64,000 bases of DNA from Leptolyngbya subtilissima AS-A7 (GCF_039962255.1 NZ_JAMPKY010000001.1:1-64000), one strand, 5' to 3'; positions 42,668 to 52,983 are shown, counted from the stretch's first letter. The notes: generated by a model not told the origin, from the letters alone. Made by a program: numbers and translations.

Positions 42668-45193
42668 TTAGCCCCCTCGGAAAATTGTCAAAACTCCAAT
42701 CAGGCTGATAACTAAGCTCAAGAGCGTAGCCCAAATCGGCCCATAGGCCTGAAAGCGATGACGGGAGTCCAGCTGCACTTGATGAACGTCGACCCATAAC
42801 AGGCCGCCGCCATAGCGACTCCAGCCACTGACCGTAACAGCTTGACCAATCCATTGCCGGGGGTGGTGCTGAAATAACCCCTGAAGACTGCCCAAGGGGA
42901 CTGGGTTAACCAGTTTGACTAGCCCTGAGGTATCTTCAAGGTACAAATTTTGGCAACCCCAGTTTTCTAACCCGGTGGCACCCCGTAGCTGGCCTTGGAG
43001 GGTGATAGGCTTTCCCTGTACAGGGAGGACTGAGCTGTTGTTGATCAGCTCTGCGATATTGTCTGGGGCTGGGGAGCTGGTTTGTCGGGTAGTAGGTGAG
43101 CTACCCGGCTCGGGAAACAGAGCGTTAATGCGCAGCAACAAGCCTAATCCGAGACCCAACCACAGCCCTCCCATCAGAATGCTGGGGTCTTGGTAGAGCC
43201 AGCTTAACCGCTGCCAACCCAACCGATTGACAATGCCGCCTACAAACCACAACCCCATGGCAATTCCGCCCCCTATCAGCAGACCCGCTAGCGGACTCTT
43301 TTGCAGCAGCAGTAGCCGGGGTGAAAAGCTGCTTGGGGTAGAAGATGCTAGCGGTAAGGCGATCGCGGTGGGCTGTTGACGAAGGGTTGCCTGCTGGCTG
43401 AGCTCGAGCAGCCTCTCTCCTAAAGGCAGGTGGGAGGCGCTGACGCGCAGCCATTGGCGGTAGGGGTTGAAGCTGTCTACTGCAATCAGATTAGCGATGG
43501 TGGTGGCGCGATTTGCGAAGCGATCGCTGGAGAATTTGTCTGCTACGTTCAGGTTTTGACCATCAGGCCCTGCTTTTGCCAGCACACTACCTGGGGTAAC
43601 TGCCTGGCGACTGCTAATGGGCATTAAAACCTCTAGGCTGGTGAGCAAGGGGTGGAGGGTGCCCCGCTGCTCAATGTCGGCTGCGATCGCCTCAGTAAGC
43701 TGTAGCAGTTCATCCGCGAGGTGGTCGGGGTGCTGTGTGAGCACGGTGGCGCGGCGATCGCCCCAGGCACAGCACGCTCGCGACAGCCATAGCACGAGCT
43801 GCCGCAGCAGCCAAAACAGGTCATAAAAGATGCTGGAGAATATTCCAAGGGGGGTGCGTAGGAAGGACTGGGTCAATCTATCCCCAACCTGGGCCAGGCG
43901 ATGGTAGGCGGTGTGGAGCAGCAGCAGCAGCAACCCTACCGCTGAGAGAACCGACCCGCTACCGTTTACCATCCGAGCCAGCTCATACCCATACAGCGCC
44001 GTTATGGCTTCATCAGACCCTTGGTCTAAAATGCCTTGGCTGACGACGATGCGAGTATTGCGCGCCAACCAGCCATAGCTAAAGCATAGGGGAGCCGGAT
44101 CGGGAATAACCCGCAGCTCGGGCAGTTGCCAACCGCGCTGGCGGCACACTTGGCGCAAGAGGCGCAGTGTTCCTGGGCTGTGTCCCTGGAGCTGGCGTGT
44201 TGATAGAGGCTTTTGGCCATGCCAAAAAGCCAGGACAAAATCCATAATCCACGGACTGGCTAGGGCTAGCAGCACCAGGCTACCGATTACCCAAACGGTG
44301 TAGTTCTGGTATGCTCCCGGCAGACTGAGCTGTACCGGCCACCGCACCCACCGCAGCAATCTATCCGCTGTTCTGAGGGCAAAATGAATGGCCCAATTTG
44401 TTATCCAGAGCAGGGCGATCGCTGTAAAGGCTTGCTGTAACCATAGCCCCAGCGGGTACTTTGGCAGAGAAGCTTGGAGCTGCCGCTGATGGCCTGGGAT
44501 AGCCTTTGGGCGCGAGATGGGCTCAGCACTAGCATTAGAAGCTGGAATCGTTGCATCGACGGGGGCCTCTGGAGGGCGATCGCTGTCGTTTTGATCGATA
44601 CCCGAGCGCTGGTTAAGCTGCTGAAAGTGAAAGAGCGATTGGTAGGTTGACTCTGGTTCCCTCTCTTCAGCGGCGTCCAAATTGCCGTCTTCCGGCCTTG
44701 GTTGGTTAAGTTCTTCTGGACTAGGGAGGGGAATGGGCGTTTTGGAAGCAGGTTTTGGTGATGAAGGCGGTGGGGTTTGAGAACTTGTGGTGCCTGCTAA
44801 CGGCACAAAGCCACTTAAATCGGCCTTAGTTGGTGAGGCGGTCTCTTGGGTTACTGAGGGGACCTCCCCCTTAGTTCTATCGGGCAGCTGGCTCAAAACC
44901 TGTTGAGCCCACTGGCGAGCCTCGGATGAAGAACTGTCGAGCAGGACTTGGCAACCCAATCGGGCTTGGTCAACCTGCTTCAGTCGCTGGTATACTCTCA
45001 CCTGCCCCATCACAGCTTTGAGATAGTAAGGAGAACCCGGCGGCAATTGCCCCAGCCGCTGAAAAAGCGCTAGGGCTTGGTCATAGCTTTGAGCTTTAAA
45101 GGCAGTTACCGCCTGCTCGTACACCTGCTTGGCTGAGGCACCACGATTGCCAGGGGCAGAAGCTTGGGATTTGGGGTCTATGGGCTGCGCCAT
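42668..45193 (-). CDS. M48-like pseudopeptidase with TPR N-terminus and OB-like C-terminal region
   Basis: An 841-residue protein. TPR-like helices (about 20-105), a Pro/Ser-rich linker (110-235) and membrane segments (about 250-325) precede an M48 (HtpX-like) peptidase region: GWQLPELRVIPDPAPLCFSYG and RIVVSQGILD. The expected HExxH is YELAR (Y403, E404, R407), so both zinc His residues are gone. More membrane helices follow, then an OB-like region (ITLQGQLRGATGLENWGCQNLYLEDTSG, VTVSGWSRYGGG) and a final helix. Similar cyanobacterial proteins with altered motifs are known to me; a scaffolding role is inference. Confidence 0.82.
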   Translation of the reverse strand: MAQPIDPKSQASAPGNRGASAKQVYEQAVTAFKAQSYDQALALFQRLGQLPPGSPYYLKAVMGQVRVYQRLKQVDQARLGCQVLLDSSSSEARQWAQQVLSQLPDRTKGEVPSVTQETASPTKADLSGFVPLAGTTSSQTPPPSSPKPASKTPIPLPSPEELNQPRPEDGNLDAAEEREPESTYQSLFHFQQLNQRSGIDQNDSDRPPEAPVDATIPASNASAEPISRPKAIPGHQRQLQASLPKYPLGLWLQQAFTAIALLWITNWAIHFALRTADRLLRWVRWPVQLSLPGAYQNYTVWVIGSLVLLALASPWIMDFVLAFWHGQKPLSTRQLQGHSPGTLRLLRQVCRQRGWQLPELRVIPDPAPLCFSYGWLARNTRIVVSQGILDQGSDEAITALYGYELARMVNGSGSVLSAVGLLLLLLHTAYHRLAQVGDRLTQSFLRTPLGIFSSIFYDLFWLLRQLVLWLSRACCAWGDRRATVLTQHPDHLADELLQLTEAIAADIEQRGTLHPLLTSLEVLMPISSRQAVTPGSVLAKAGPDGQNLNVADKFSSDRFANRATTIANLIAVDSFNPYRQWLRVSASHLPLGERLLELSQQATLRQQPTAIALPLASSTPSSFSPRLLLLQKSPLAGLLIGGGIAMGLWFVGGIVNRLGWQRLSWLYQDPSILMGGLWLGLGLGLLLRINALFPEPGSSPTTRQTSSPAPDNIAELINNSSVLPVQGKPITLQGQLRGATGLENWGCQNLYLEDTSGLVKLVNPVPLGSLQGLFQHHPRQWIGQAVTVSGWSRYGGGLLWVDVHQVQLDSRHRFQAYGPIWATLLSLVISLIGVLTIFRGG

Positions 45194-45367
45194 ACGCCGC
45201 TAATTAAGGGTAAAAAAGCAAAGGAGAAGTTCAAGGATAGCCAACTATTCCCATTCTGTTTCTTCCTCCTGCGGATGACCGTTTGTTAACAGTTGGCGAG
45301 ACAAACTTTGGCAGCGGACAGCAGTTGCCCTCTAGACTAAGCAACGTGCCACCGTTGCCGCTGATCT

Positions 45368-46114
45368 ATGATTGCCGTTAGCCTTTTTGTTGCTAGTTTC
45401 CTGGCTTGGTTTCTCAGCATGTTAGCAGGGGGTGGCAGTCCGTTTATTCTAATTCCCATGATTTCCCTGCTGCTCGGCTCCGCAGCGGTAGCTCCAGTAA
45501 TCACGGTCGGACTGCTGATTGGCAATACCCAGCGGGGAATTTCTTTTTGGCACCATGTGGACTGGCAAGTAACGGCCTGGTACGTGCCTGGGGCCATGGT
45601 AGGAGCAATTATTGGCTGCTATGGACTCACCCAGGTTCATGCAGAGGGCCTACAACTACTGCTCGGCATCGGGCTGCTGACCATGGTTGCCAATCATCTG
45701 CTGACTCCCGAAGGTGCTCAGTTTGCGGTCAAAGCCTGGTACTTTTTGCCGCTGTCTTTTATCAACGCCATTGGGTCTGGGCTGATTGGCAGCACTGGCC
45801 CAGTGATGAACCCGTTGTACCTAAACTACGGGTTAGAGAAAGAAGCCATGGTAGCTACTAAAGCATTCAATAAGGCGGTGCTACACCTAGTTAAGTTGAC
45901 AGCCTACGCTGCCTTTAGCAGCCTCAGCTCAGACTACCTAATCTATGGGCTGGTGATTGGGTTAGGTGCCATACCGGCTAACTGGCTGGGTAAGCTGGTG
46001 CTGGCAAAAATGTCGGCCCAGCAGTTTAGACAGCTGGTGTTTGCTTTTGTAGCGGTAAGCGGTGTAACCATGATTTGGCAACAGCGCCATTTTTTGACTG
46101 TCTGGTTTATGTAG
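45368..46114 (+). CDS. sulfite exporter TauE/SafE family membrane protein
   Basis: A 248-residue protein of the TSUP family, which exports sulfite and other organosulfur or sulfate-like anions. It has about seven or eight hydrophobic segments and the paired glycine-rich motifs FLSMLAGGGSPFILIPMIS near the start and INAIGSGLIGSTGPVMNPL in the second half, reflecting internal duplication. The exported substrate cannot be read from the sequence. It diverges from the M48-like gene and converges with sbcD, overlapping it by 8 bases. Confidence 0.92.
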   Translation: MIAVSLFVASFLAWFLSMLAGGGSPFILIPMISLLLGSAAVAPVITVGLLIGNTQRGISFWHHVDWQVTAWYVPGAMVGAIIGCYGLTQVHAEGLQLLLGIGLLTMVANHLLTPEGAQFAVKAWYFLPLSFINAIGSGLIGSTGPVMNPLYLNYGLEKEAMVATKAFNKAVLHLVKLTAYAAFSSLSSDYLIYGLVIGLGAIPANWLGKLVLAKMSAQQFRQLVFAFVAVSGVTMIWQQRHFLTVWFM

Positions 46115-47441
46115 GCTGACTGTTGGCTTGCAAATTCTCTAAGGCGTCTTGAGTTGGTTCTGATGGTTCTTCGGAAAATTCTATTGGGCGGTCTAAATCC
46201 AATAACGTTTCGACGAGCCCGTAGAGTGAGATTTCGTCTGCTCCAGAAAGCTGTCGATCTTTGAGGTCTGTAAGTCCTTGGGCGAGCTCTGGGGCTCTGC
46301 TCTTGTAGTCGCGGTGGGCAGTAAGCATATCCTCAAAAATAGATTGCTCGATTTCAACCCGATTTTGGCCATCGTTGAGGGGAGTTTGGTAGGCCACATC
46401 CTCAACGTCATACTTAACTAGCACCACCAGTGCATTGCTGGCGGCTTTGATGGCTTCCTGTAGGCGGCGTGTGTCGAGTTCGAGCCGATCAAAGCCTACT
46501 TGGCCAGTAATTTTTAACTCCAAAATAGGGGCGATGCTGCTCTGATGTTTAGCAGCGGCAGCGATCGCACAATCTAGGGCCATCTGGTTCAGCTCGTCTA
46601 GGCTTTCCTGTCCTTTGGCCACCAGCTCTACCCGTTCAATGGGTCGCTGAAAGTAATCCGTCTTGAGCTGCGCGTCGATGCGATCGGGCAACAGTTCTAC
46701 TAGATAAGCCCCTCGAGGATAGCGGCTTTCCTCGACATTGTTAGCTTCCAGAGAGCCAGGATTGAACACCCATCCCTCGGCGGTGTAATTCTTGTGGATG
46801 TGTCCTAAGGCCAAATAGTCTACCCCAGCTTCCTTAAGCGGCAGCAGTTCGCTATAGCGCAGTGCTCCAGCATAGCGAGAGATTTGCCCCTCTAGGCCGT
46901 GGTGAAACATCAAAACAGTATGGTCGGGACCAGCGGGCAGGTCTTTGATTGCGCCAGCTAATAGCTCAATGGCGCGAGGGGCAGTGGCCCCATACCAGTT
47001 TGATCCAATCACCCGCACACCGCAGGGTAGATCAATGTAGCCTCCGGAACGGGTGCTGTCATCCCACGGAGTGAGCCGCTCTTCGGCATTGGCTCCGTCG
47101 TTAGGTTCCAGCAGCTTAAGCAGGTTCCACTCAGAGAGATATTTGAGCCAGCTAGTGCGAGTGCCATAGGGGCGGTTGTCGTGGTTGCCCTCAATGGCCA
47201 CCACTGGAATATTGGCGCCCTTCAGTGTTTGGAGACAAACCTGAGCCTGGTTGAGGGTGGCGGGTTTAATGTTGCGGTGCTCGAAGAGATCGCCCGCGAT
47301 CGCCACAAAATCCACTCCTTCCCCGACAGCATATCGTTCCAGCACCGTTTGCAAGGCGCGAAAAAAATCCTTGGTGCGCTCAGGAGTGTCGTAGCGGTCA
47401 AACCCTAGGTGAATGTCGGCAATGTGAAGAAACTTGGCCAT
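46107..47441 (-). CDS. sbcD: SbcD/Mre11-type DNA repair nuclease
   Basis: A 444-residue metallophosphoesterase of the SbcD/Mre11 group. The metal site motifs are HIADIHLGFDRYD, AIAGDLFEHRN, AIEGNHDNRPYGT, MFHHGLEGQ and ALGHIHKNY. The C-terminal half (capping domain) is longer than the catalytic core and ends with a Glu/Gln-rich tail. In other bacteria SbcD acts with the SbcC ATPase on DNA ends and hairpins; no sbcC is near. It overlaps the TSUP gene by 8 bases at its 3' end. Confidence 0.9.
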   Translation of the reverse strand: MAKFLHIADIHLGFDRYDTPERTKDFFRALQTVLERYAVGEGVDFVAIAGDLFEHRNIKPATLNQAQVCLQTLKGANIPVVAIEGNHDNRPYGTRTSWLKYLSEWNLLKLLEPNDGANAEERLTPWDDSTRSGGYIDLPCGVRVIGSNWYGATAPRAIELLAGAIKDLPAGPDHTVLMFHHGLEGQISRYAGALRYSELLPLKEAGVDYLALGHIHKNYTAEGWVFNPGSLEANNVEESRYPRGAYLVELLPDRIDAQLKTDYFQRPIERVELVAKGQESLDELNQMALDCAIAAAAKHQSSIAPILELKITGQVGFDRLELDTRRLQEAIKAASNALVVLVKYDVEDVAYQTPLNDGQNRVEIEQSIFEDMLTAHRDYKSRAPELAQGLTDLKDRQLSGADEISLYGLVETLLDLDRPIEFSEEPSEPTQDALENLQANSQPT

Positions 47442-47556
47442 CAGGCTGTCCGCAGCGCTACTTCCTCAGCCTAGTCCCGATTTTGAATTTTGGAAGTTTG
47501 ATTTTGGCCAAAAAATTTCTGACTGGTAGCCTCACTATCCGTAATATCAAGGATTC

Positions 47557-48657
47557 CTAGACAGCAGATGACTCAGCCGCCAGCTCTTCCAATCGTTCCT
47601 GCTGATCTCGGCTGACGCATGACTGAATCAGGTCTTCAATGTCCCCTTCTAAGACCGGAGTGAGGGTAAAGTTCTGGTTGAGGCGATGATCAGTCACCCG
47701 ATTGTCTTTATAGTTGTAGGTGCGAATTTTTTCCGATCGCGCCCCGCTGCCTACCTGCGACTTTCGCATCGAAGATACGGCCTCCTGCTGCTCTCGCATC
47801 TTTATGTCAAAGAGCTTAGCCCGCAGAATCTGCATGGCCCGTTCACGGTTTTTGAGCTGCGATCGCTCCTCAGTGCAAAATACCCGAATGCCCGTTGGCT
47901 TGTGGATTAGATCGACCGCCGTTTCTACTTTGTTGACGTTCTGGCCGCCAGCCCCACCCGATCGCGCCGTGGTGAGTTCAATATCCTTGGGATCGATTTG
48001 CACTTCCACTTCGTCTACCTCAGGCATGATTGCCACAGTAGCCGTAGACGTATGAACCCGCCCACCTGCCTCGGTGACCGGTACCCGCTGAACACGGTGA
48101 ACTCCTGCCTCAAACTTGAGCTGGCTGTAGACGCGATCGCCCGCAATTTCTAAAATTGCTTCTTTAAAGCCGCCCATGTCGGCTGCCGACTCGCTGAGCA
48201 GCTTCACGCGCCAGCCCTGCGTTTCGGCATAGCGAGAATAGAGCCGCACCAAATCCCCAGCCCAGATGCTCGCCTCATCACCGCCGGTACCCGCGCGAAT
48301 CTCCAGCATGATGTTCTTGTCATCATTGGGATCGCGCGGCAGCAGTAGCACTTTGAGTCGAGCTTCTAGCTCCGCTAGCTTTGCATCTAAAGCCTCAACC
48401 TCTAGACCGGCCATCGCCTTCATCTCAGGATCGCTGTTAGCTTCCTTATAGATTTCGCGCGCGTCAGTCAGTTCCTCGCCGGTAGATTTCCACTCAGCGT
48501 AGGTTGTGACCGTTTCCTCTAGCGAGGATCTAGACTTGGCAATACGCTGAAACTCATCCGGATCCTTGGCTACATCAGGGTCAGCCATTCTTCGCGTTAG
48601 CTCTTGAAACGTCTGTTCCACAGAGTTGAGTTTTTCAATTAAGTATGCCTCAGCCAT
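47557..48657 (-). CDS. prfA: peptide chain release factor 1
   Basis: A 366-residue class I release factor. It has an N-terminal coiled domain (residues about 1-100), then the codon-recognition region with the REVEV-type [24 protein letters not shown] neighbourhood, and the peptidyl-hydrolysis motif GGQ in [24 protein letters not shown]. Length is usual. It reads UAA and UAG stop codons. It lies just past rpmE (58 bases) on the same strand, at the promoter-distal end of the alpha half of the ribosomal cluster. Confidence 0.96.
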   Translation of the reverse strand: MAEAYLIEKLNSVEQTFQELTRRMADPDVAKDPDEFQRIAKSRSSLEETVTTYAEWKSTGEELTDAREIYKEANSDPEMKAMAGLEVEALDAKLAELEARLKVLLLPRDPNDDKNIMLEIRAGTGGDEASIWAGDLVRLYSRYAETQGWRVKLLSESAADMGGFKEAILEIAGDRVYSQLKFEAGVHRVQRVPVTEAGGRVHTSTATVAIMPEVDEVEVQIDPKDIELTTARSGGAGGQNVNKVETAVDLIHKPTGIRVFCTEERSQLKNRERAMQILRAKLFDIKMREQQEAVSSMRKSQVGSGARSEKIRTYNYKDNRVTDHRLNQNFTLTPVLEGDIEDLIQSCVSRDQQERLEELAAESSAV

Positions 48658-48714
48658 AGTCCCCTTTTATCCACCGTCTAGCCAGAATGCCTTGCCCTAC
48701 TACAGCACAGCAAA

Positions 48715-48963
48715 CTAGGCCTTGTCGGCAGCGTCATCGGTGGTAGTAGCCGATGTATCAGCCATGCCATACTTACGCAGAAAGCGCTCAACGCGGCCTT
48801 CAGTGTCAATAATTTTCTGGGTACCAGTATAGAAAGGGTGATTCCCAGACCATACGTCTACATGTAGTTCAGGCTTGGTAGAGCCCACGGTCATGATCTC
48901 TTTACCGTCGCAGAAGACCTTGGCCTCGGGATACCAATTGGGATGAATGTCAGACTTTGCCAT
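48715..48963 (-). CDS. rpmE: 50S ribosomal protein L31
   Basis: An 82-residue L31. The start MAKSDIHPNWYPEAK is canonical; the frame opens earlier at 49062 but that extension is not family-like. It contains only one Cys of the usual zinc-binding set (VFCDGKE), so it is the zinc-free type. The second half has the conserved WSGNHPFYTGTQKIIDTEGRVERFLRKYG core and a short Thr/Ala/Asp tail. It follows rpsI by 125 bases and precedes prfA by 57. Confidence 0.94.
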   Translation of the reverse strand: MAKSDIHPNWYPEAKVFCDGKEIMTVGSTKPELHVDVWSGNHPFYTGTQKIIDTEGRVERFLRKYGMADTSATTTDDAADKA

Positions 48964-49088
48964 AACAGGGTGTAAAACAACGTCAATAGAATGAGACAGA
49001 CTTGGCAGAGCAAAACAGCGATTTAGCGGTGTGGCAAAAACCCAAAAGTTGAGTCCTGCCAAACCATGCCTAAATCACTAGATCCAAT

Positions 49089-49502
49089 CTAGCGCTTGGA
49101 GAACTGAGGTGCCTTGCGGGCTTTCTTCAGACCGTACTTACGGCGCTCCTTAGCACGAGGATCGCGGGTTAAATACCCTTCTACTTTGAGAGGCTTGCGG
49201 TTTTCGGGGTCCAGCTCACACAGTGCTCGGGCCACACCAAGCCGAATTGCATCAGCTTGACCTGTCAGACCACCACCCTTGACGTTGACTAAAACATCGT
49301 AGGCATTCTCCAAACCCAGTACCTCGAGGGGAGCCTTGGTAGCGTTGAGATAGGCTGGGTTGAACTGTAGGTAATCATCACCAGGGCGCTTGTTGATTAC
49401 TAGCTGACCACTTCCAGGCACAAGACGTACCCGCGCGATGGAGGTCTTGCGGCGACCAGTACCCCAGTACACAGCCCGTTCAGATTGATCGGTAGCCTGC
49501 AT
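49089..49502 (-). CDS. rpsI: 30S ribosomal protein S9
   Basis: A 137-residue S9 ending in the conserved [16 protein letters not shown] tail that contacts P-site tRNA. Upstream blocks [21 protein letters not shown] and [19 protein letters not shown] are intact. The start codon overlaps the rplM stop by one base (TAATG), so translation of L13 and S9 is probably coupled, the usual arrangement of this pair. Confidence 0.97.
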   Translation of the reverse strand: MQATDQSERAVYWGTGRRKTSIARVRLVPGSGQLVINKRPGDDYLQFNPAYLNATKAPLEVLGLENAYDVLVNVKGGGLTGQADAIRLGVARALCELDPENRKPLKVEGYLTRDPRAKERRKYGLKKARKAPQFSKR

Positions 49503-49960
49503 TATTTAGCTTCTCCAGGAATAGTGTTTACGATTTGGGTTACAGGATTCTGGGCCTGATGAGGATGCTCGGGCCCAGCATACACCTTAAGCTTGGTGAA
49601 CTGCTTGCGACCTAAAGAATTCTTCGGCAGCATACCTTTCACAGCCTGCTCAATAATCCGCGCAGGAATACGAGTCTGGAGCTTGTCGAAGGTCTCAACC
49701 TTCATTCCCCCCGGACGACCCGAGTGGCGGCGATAGAGCTTAGTGCTAGATTTACGGCCTGTAACTACCACTTTCTCGGCGTTCACTACGACAACAAAGT
49801 CGCCAGTATCCATATGGGGGGTAAAGGTCGGCTTGTTTTTGCCACGCAGAATGGTGGCAATTTCGGTGGCCAATCGTCCCAGGCGCTGACCTTCAGCGTC
49901 GATTACGTGCCACTGCCTCTGAATAGAATCGGTGGGGGGAATGTAGGTCTTAGTAGTCAT
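49502..49960 (-). CDS. rplM: 50S ribosomal protein L13
   Basis: A 152-residue L13 that starts [19 protein letters not shown] and shows [35 protein letters not shown] and [21 protein letters not shown]13 binds 23S rRNA early in assembly. Length is normal for cyanobacteria. It is between truA (72 bases upstream) and rpsI (1-base overlap), all on the - strand. Confidence 0.97.
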   Translation of the reverse strand: MTTKTYIPPTDSIQRQWHVIDAEGQRLGRLATEIATILRGKNKPTFTPHMDTGDFVVVVNAEKVVVTGRKSSTKLYRRHSGRPGGMKVETFDKLQTRIPARIIEQAVKGMLPKNSLGRKQFTKLKVYAGPEHPHQAQNPVTQIVNTIPGEAK

Positions 49961-50032
49961 AGCGCTTGAGCTGCCTTTCCTGAATAAACCACACTAAGTA
50001 AAACGAACGAGTTAAACAAACTTGGACAAACC

Positions 50033-50908
50033 TTAGGCTACCGCCGGACCCCAGAAAAAGTGGGGCTGAGTATCAAACCAAACCTCCTGAGCAAAGGGAT
50101 GGTCGTCGTAGCCGACCCGAAGTAGGCATAACCCTTGGGCGGGGGCCGCATACTTAACCTGCTGTCGCTGGCGTTGTTGCCACAGTTCACCAAACTGCAC
50201 TGGCGTCAACTCACCACTGCCTACCTTGACCACCAAGCCCATAATCAGCCGCACCATACCGTACAAAAAACCCTTGGCCTGAAGCTCAACAGTGAGAAAG
50301 GTATCTTGGCGGTGACACTCAGCTACCTGTAGGTCTACCCAGGAATGACTCTTGCCTGAACGCGCCCTATGAAAGGCCGCCATATCATGATGGCCCACCA
50401 TGGCATCGAGGGCCACCTGAATTTTTCCCTGGTCTAAATATTGACGGTAGTAGTGCCAGACGAAAGGACGCACAAACAGATTAGGCCGCTGCCCCGTGTA
50501 AAGGGTATAGCGATAGCGCCGCCAGCAGGCTGAGAACTGAGCATGCCAGGTATCAGCCACTGCCGCCGAAGCTCGAATCAGAATATCCTCCGGCAGTCGG
50601 GCATTGAGCACGTCGGCCCAACGGTGTGCTGGGATAAAGCTAGGCGCATCAAAGTGAGCTACCTGAGCCGCTGCATGAACACCCGTATCGGTCCGCCCTG
50701 CACCGCTAAGACGCACCGCATAGCCCAGAACTGAACGCACGGCCGCTTCAATCTCGCCCTGCACCGTACGAGCATTGGGTTGCCACTGCCAACCGTGGAG
50801 GCGGGTGCCCACGTACTGCACCACCAAAGCTACCCGCTGAGTTGACTGAGCAAACTCTGCGGGCTGGCTTTCCAGACTTCGCTGTATAGTTGACGACTTC
50901 TCCATCAA
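50033..50908 (-). CDS. truA: tRNA pseudouridine(38-40) synthase TruA
   Basis: A 291-residue pseudouridine synthase acting on the anticodon stem of tRNAs. The catalytic motif is SGAGRTDTGVHAAAQVAHF, with the catalytic Asp in RTDTG. Later blocks NARLPEDILIRA, RRYRYTLYTG and GFLYGMVRLIMG are intact. The start may be either of two adjacent ATGs (50908 or 50905). It is 42 bases downstream of rplQ and is in the same ribosomal transcript, as in other cyanobacteria. Confidence 0.96.
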   Translation of the reverse strand: MMEKSSTIQRSLESQPAEFAQSTQRVALVVQYVGTRLHGWQWQPNARTVQGEIEAAVRSVLGYAVRLSGAGRTDTGVHAAAQVAHFDAPSFIPAHRWADVLNARLPEDILIRASAAVADTWHAQFSACWRRYRYTLYTGQRPNLFVRPFVWHYYRQYLDQGKIQVALDAMVGHHDMAAFHRARSGKSHSWVDLQVAECHRQDTFLTVELQAKGFLYGMVRLIMGLVVKVGSGELTPVQFGELWQQRQRQQVKYAAPAQGLCLLRVGYDDHPFAQEVWFDTQPHFFWGPAVA

Positions 50909-50950
50909 TACGGGCTAAGGGTTAATAAGCAGAAACGCAGGGGAGAGAGG

Positions 50951-51301
50951 TTAAGTCAACTCAATGATGGCCATCTCTGAGTTGTCGCCCCGGCGGCGAA
51001 CGGTTTTGACGATACGGGTGTAACCGCCATTGCGACTGCCGTAACGCTCGCTTGCTTGACTAAACAGAGCATGGACTAACTGCTTGTCGTAGATATATCC
51101 CATTGCCTGGCGACGAGCCGGTAGAGAACCATCTTTGGCTAGGGTAATCATACGGTCAGCTTCTTCACGCACGGCTCGAGCTCGAGCTTTAGTCGTGGTG
51201 ATTCGACCGTGGCGAATTAGCTCCGTAGTTAGGGAACGCAGCAGAGCTTTGCGCTGGTCTGCAGGTTTCCCGAGTTGATGAACGCGGCACTGGTGACGCA
51301 T
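50951..51301 (-). CDS. rplQ: 50S ribosomal protein L17
   Basis: A 116-residue L17, starting [21 protein letters not shown]; the earlier frame opening at 51355 is not family-like. The body [33 protein letters not shown] and the end NSEMAIIEL are canonical. L17 sits near the polypeptide exit of the large subunit. It lies 105 bases downstream of rpoA. Confidence 0.97.
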   Translation of the reverse strand: MRHQCRVHQLGKPADQRKALLRSLTTELIRHGRITTTKARARAVREEADRMITLAKDGSLPARRQAMGYIYDKQLVHALFSQASERYGSRNGGYTRIVKTVRRRGDNSEMAIIELT

Positions 51302-51406
51302 GGGACTGAACTCAGATGAACGACAAAATAAAAGATACAGATAACCAAGGAACAATCAGAACGGCTCAGCGCATCAGGCTTTTCGGTTCTAACGTCAACC
51401 CTGGAA

Positions 51407-52354
51407 TCAAGCTGTCTTAGACGCCTTCTCAAGGGGCAGGGTGATACCCAAACGCTCCTGAAGAGCCTCAATCACCTCTTCGGCAGATTTCTGGCCAAAG
51501 TTTTTGATCTCTAGGAGGTCTTCCTGACTGAAGTCCAACAGATCGGCCACAGAATTGATCTGAGCTCGCTTGAGGCAGTTGTAGGCTCTTACCGAAAGCC
51601 TTAGTTCCTCAATAGGAATTTGGTTGTTGGGATCTTCTTCCTTAACTTCTTCGTCAAACTTGGGCTCTAGGGTGACATCCTTAAGGGGCATAAACAGACC
51701 CACTAGGATGTCAGCGGCCTGGCTCATTGCTTGCTGAGGAGTAATGCTGCCGTTCGTCCAGATGTCCATGATCAGCTGATCGCGCTGCATGGACCCAGAG
51801 ACAACAACCTCTTCGACAGTGTAGTTGACCTTTTTGACTGGCATAAACACCGAGTCAAGCTGAATAAAGTCCAGCGCCGTGGCGTCATCCTTACTCCGTT
51901 CCACAGCTCGATAGCCCTGGCCGCGCTCAACCCGAAACTCCATCTCGAGCGTATGTCCGTCGGCTACTGTCGCCACATATTGCTCAGGATTGACCACTTC
52001 TACTTCAGAGGGTAGTTCAAAGTGACCCGCAGTTACCCGAGCAGGACCTTGAACAAGAAGACGACCAATTTGAGGCTGGCTAGTGTAGCTCCTCAAGACG
52101 ATCTCCTTCATGTTGAGAAGAATGTCAAGAACATCTTCCCGCACCCCGACAATAGTTGAGAACTCGTGGGTTGCCCCAGCAATTCTCACGGCTGTAATTG
52201 CAATACCCTCTAGGTTGGATAGCAATACCCGCCGTAGTGCATTGCCTACGGTGGTACCTTGACTACGCTCTAAAGGCTCGATGACAAATCGACCGTACTG
52301 ACTTTGGTCGTTTTCAACGACAGACTCTACGCAATCAACATGAAACTGTGCCAA
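51407..52354 (-). CDS. rpoA: DNA-directed RNA polymerase subunit alpha
   Basis: A 315-residue alpha subunit. The N-terminal domain begins LAQFHVDCVESVVENDQSQYG, matching the usual MAQFQVECVES start, so the start is TTG at 52354, preceded by GGGAGG. The open frame extends to 52453 into the upstream gene. The C-terminal domain IPIEELRLSVRAYNCLKRAQI and FGQKSAEEVIEALQERLG binds UP elements and activators. It follows rpsK, the common bacterial order. Confidence 0.97.
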   Translation of the reverse strand: MAQFHVDCVESVVENDQSQYGRFVIEPLERSQGTTVGNALRRVLLSNLEGIAITAVRIAGATHEFSTIVGVREDVLDILLNMKEIVLRSYTSQPQIGRLLVQGPARVTAGHFELPSEVEVVNPEQYVATVADGHTLEMEFRVERGQGYRAVERSKDDATALDFIQLDSVFMPVKKVNYTVEEVVVSGSMQRDQLIMDIWTNGSITPQQAMSQAADILVGLFMPLKDVTLEPKFDEEVKEEDPNNQIPIEELRLSVRAYNCLKRAQINSVADLLDFSQEDLLEIKNFGQKSAEEVIEALQERLGITLPLEKASKTA

Positions 52355-52422
52355 AATCCTGCCTCCCTTAAACCTCGCGATACCCTGCCCGCCAAATGCG
52401 CCAACGACACTATAGTAAGTGC

Positions 52423-52815
52423 CTAAACCCGACGACGCTTGGGTGGTCGACAACCGTTGTGGGGAATAGGAGTAACGTCTCTAATTAGAGTGATTTCCAA
52501 ACCCGCTCCCTGCAAGGCACGAATAGCGGTCTCGCGACCAGCCCCAGGACCGCTCACCATAACTTCAATCTGCCGCATCCCTTGATCCATTGCCCGTCGG
52601 GCAGCACTATCAGCCGCCGTTTGAGCCGCAAAGGGGGTGCCTTTTTTTGCTCCCTTGAATCCACTAGAGCCTGCTGAAGCCCAGGAAATTGCTTCCCCTG
52701 ACTGGTCAGTAATAGTCACAATGGTGTTGTTGAATGTTGAACGAATGTGAGCGACACCGCTCGGTACGTTCTTCTTACTCTTTCGAGGTCCAGTCTTTCG
52801 AGTTGGTTTGGCCAT
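52423..52815 (-). CDS. rpsK: 30S ribosomal protein S11
   Basis: A 130-residue S11. [40 protein letters not shown] and the C-terminal [11 protein letters not shown] are canonical. S11 is located in the platform of the 30S subunit and its neighbour order rpsM-rpsK-rpoA is preserved here. The TTG start of rpoA lies 69 bases further downstream. Confidence 0.97.
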   Translation of the reverse strand: MAKPTRKTGPRKSKKNVPSGVAHIRSTFNNTIVTITDQSGEAISWASAGSSGFKGAKKGTPFAAQTAADSAARRAMDQGMRQIEVMVSGPGAGRETAIRALQGAGLEITLIRDVTPIPHNGCRPPKRRRV

Positions 52816-52983
52816 AGCGTTGTCACTAAATTCAATTCAAGGAAACTTGAGTCAATGCGATTATCGGTGGGCCACTAACACTAGCAAACACCGGTAAACA
52901 GTCAGAAAAACTCGCTACAAAGCTTAGCGAGCTTTCTGCTCTAACCCCCCATGTTGACTGGAGGCTAAGGAGGCGAAGCAGTT

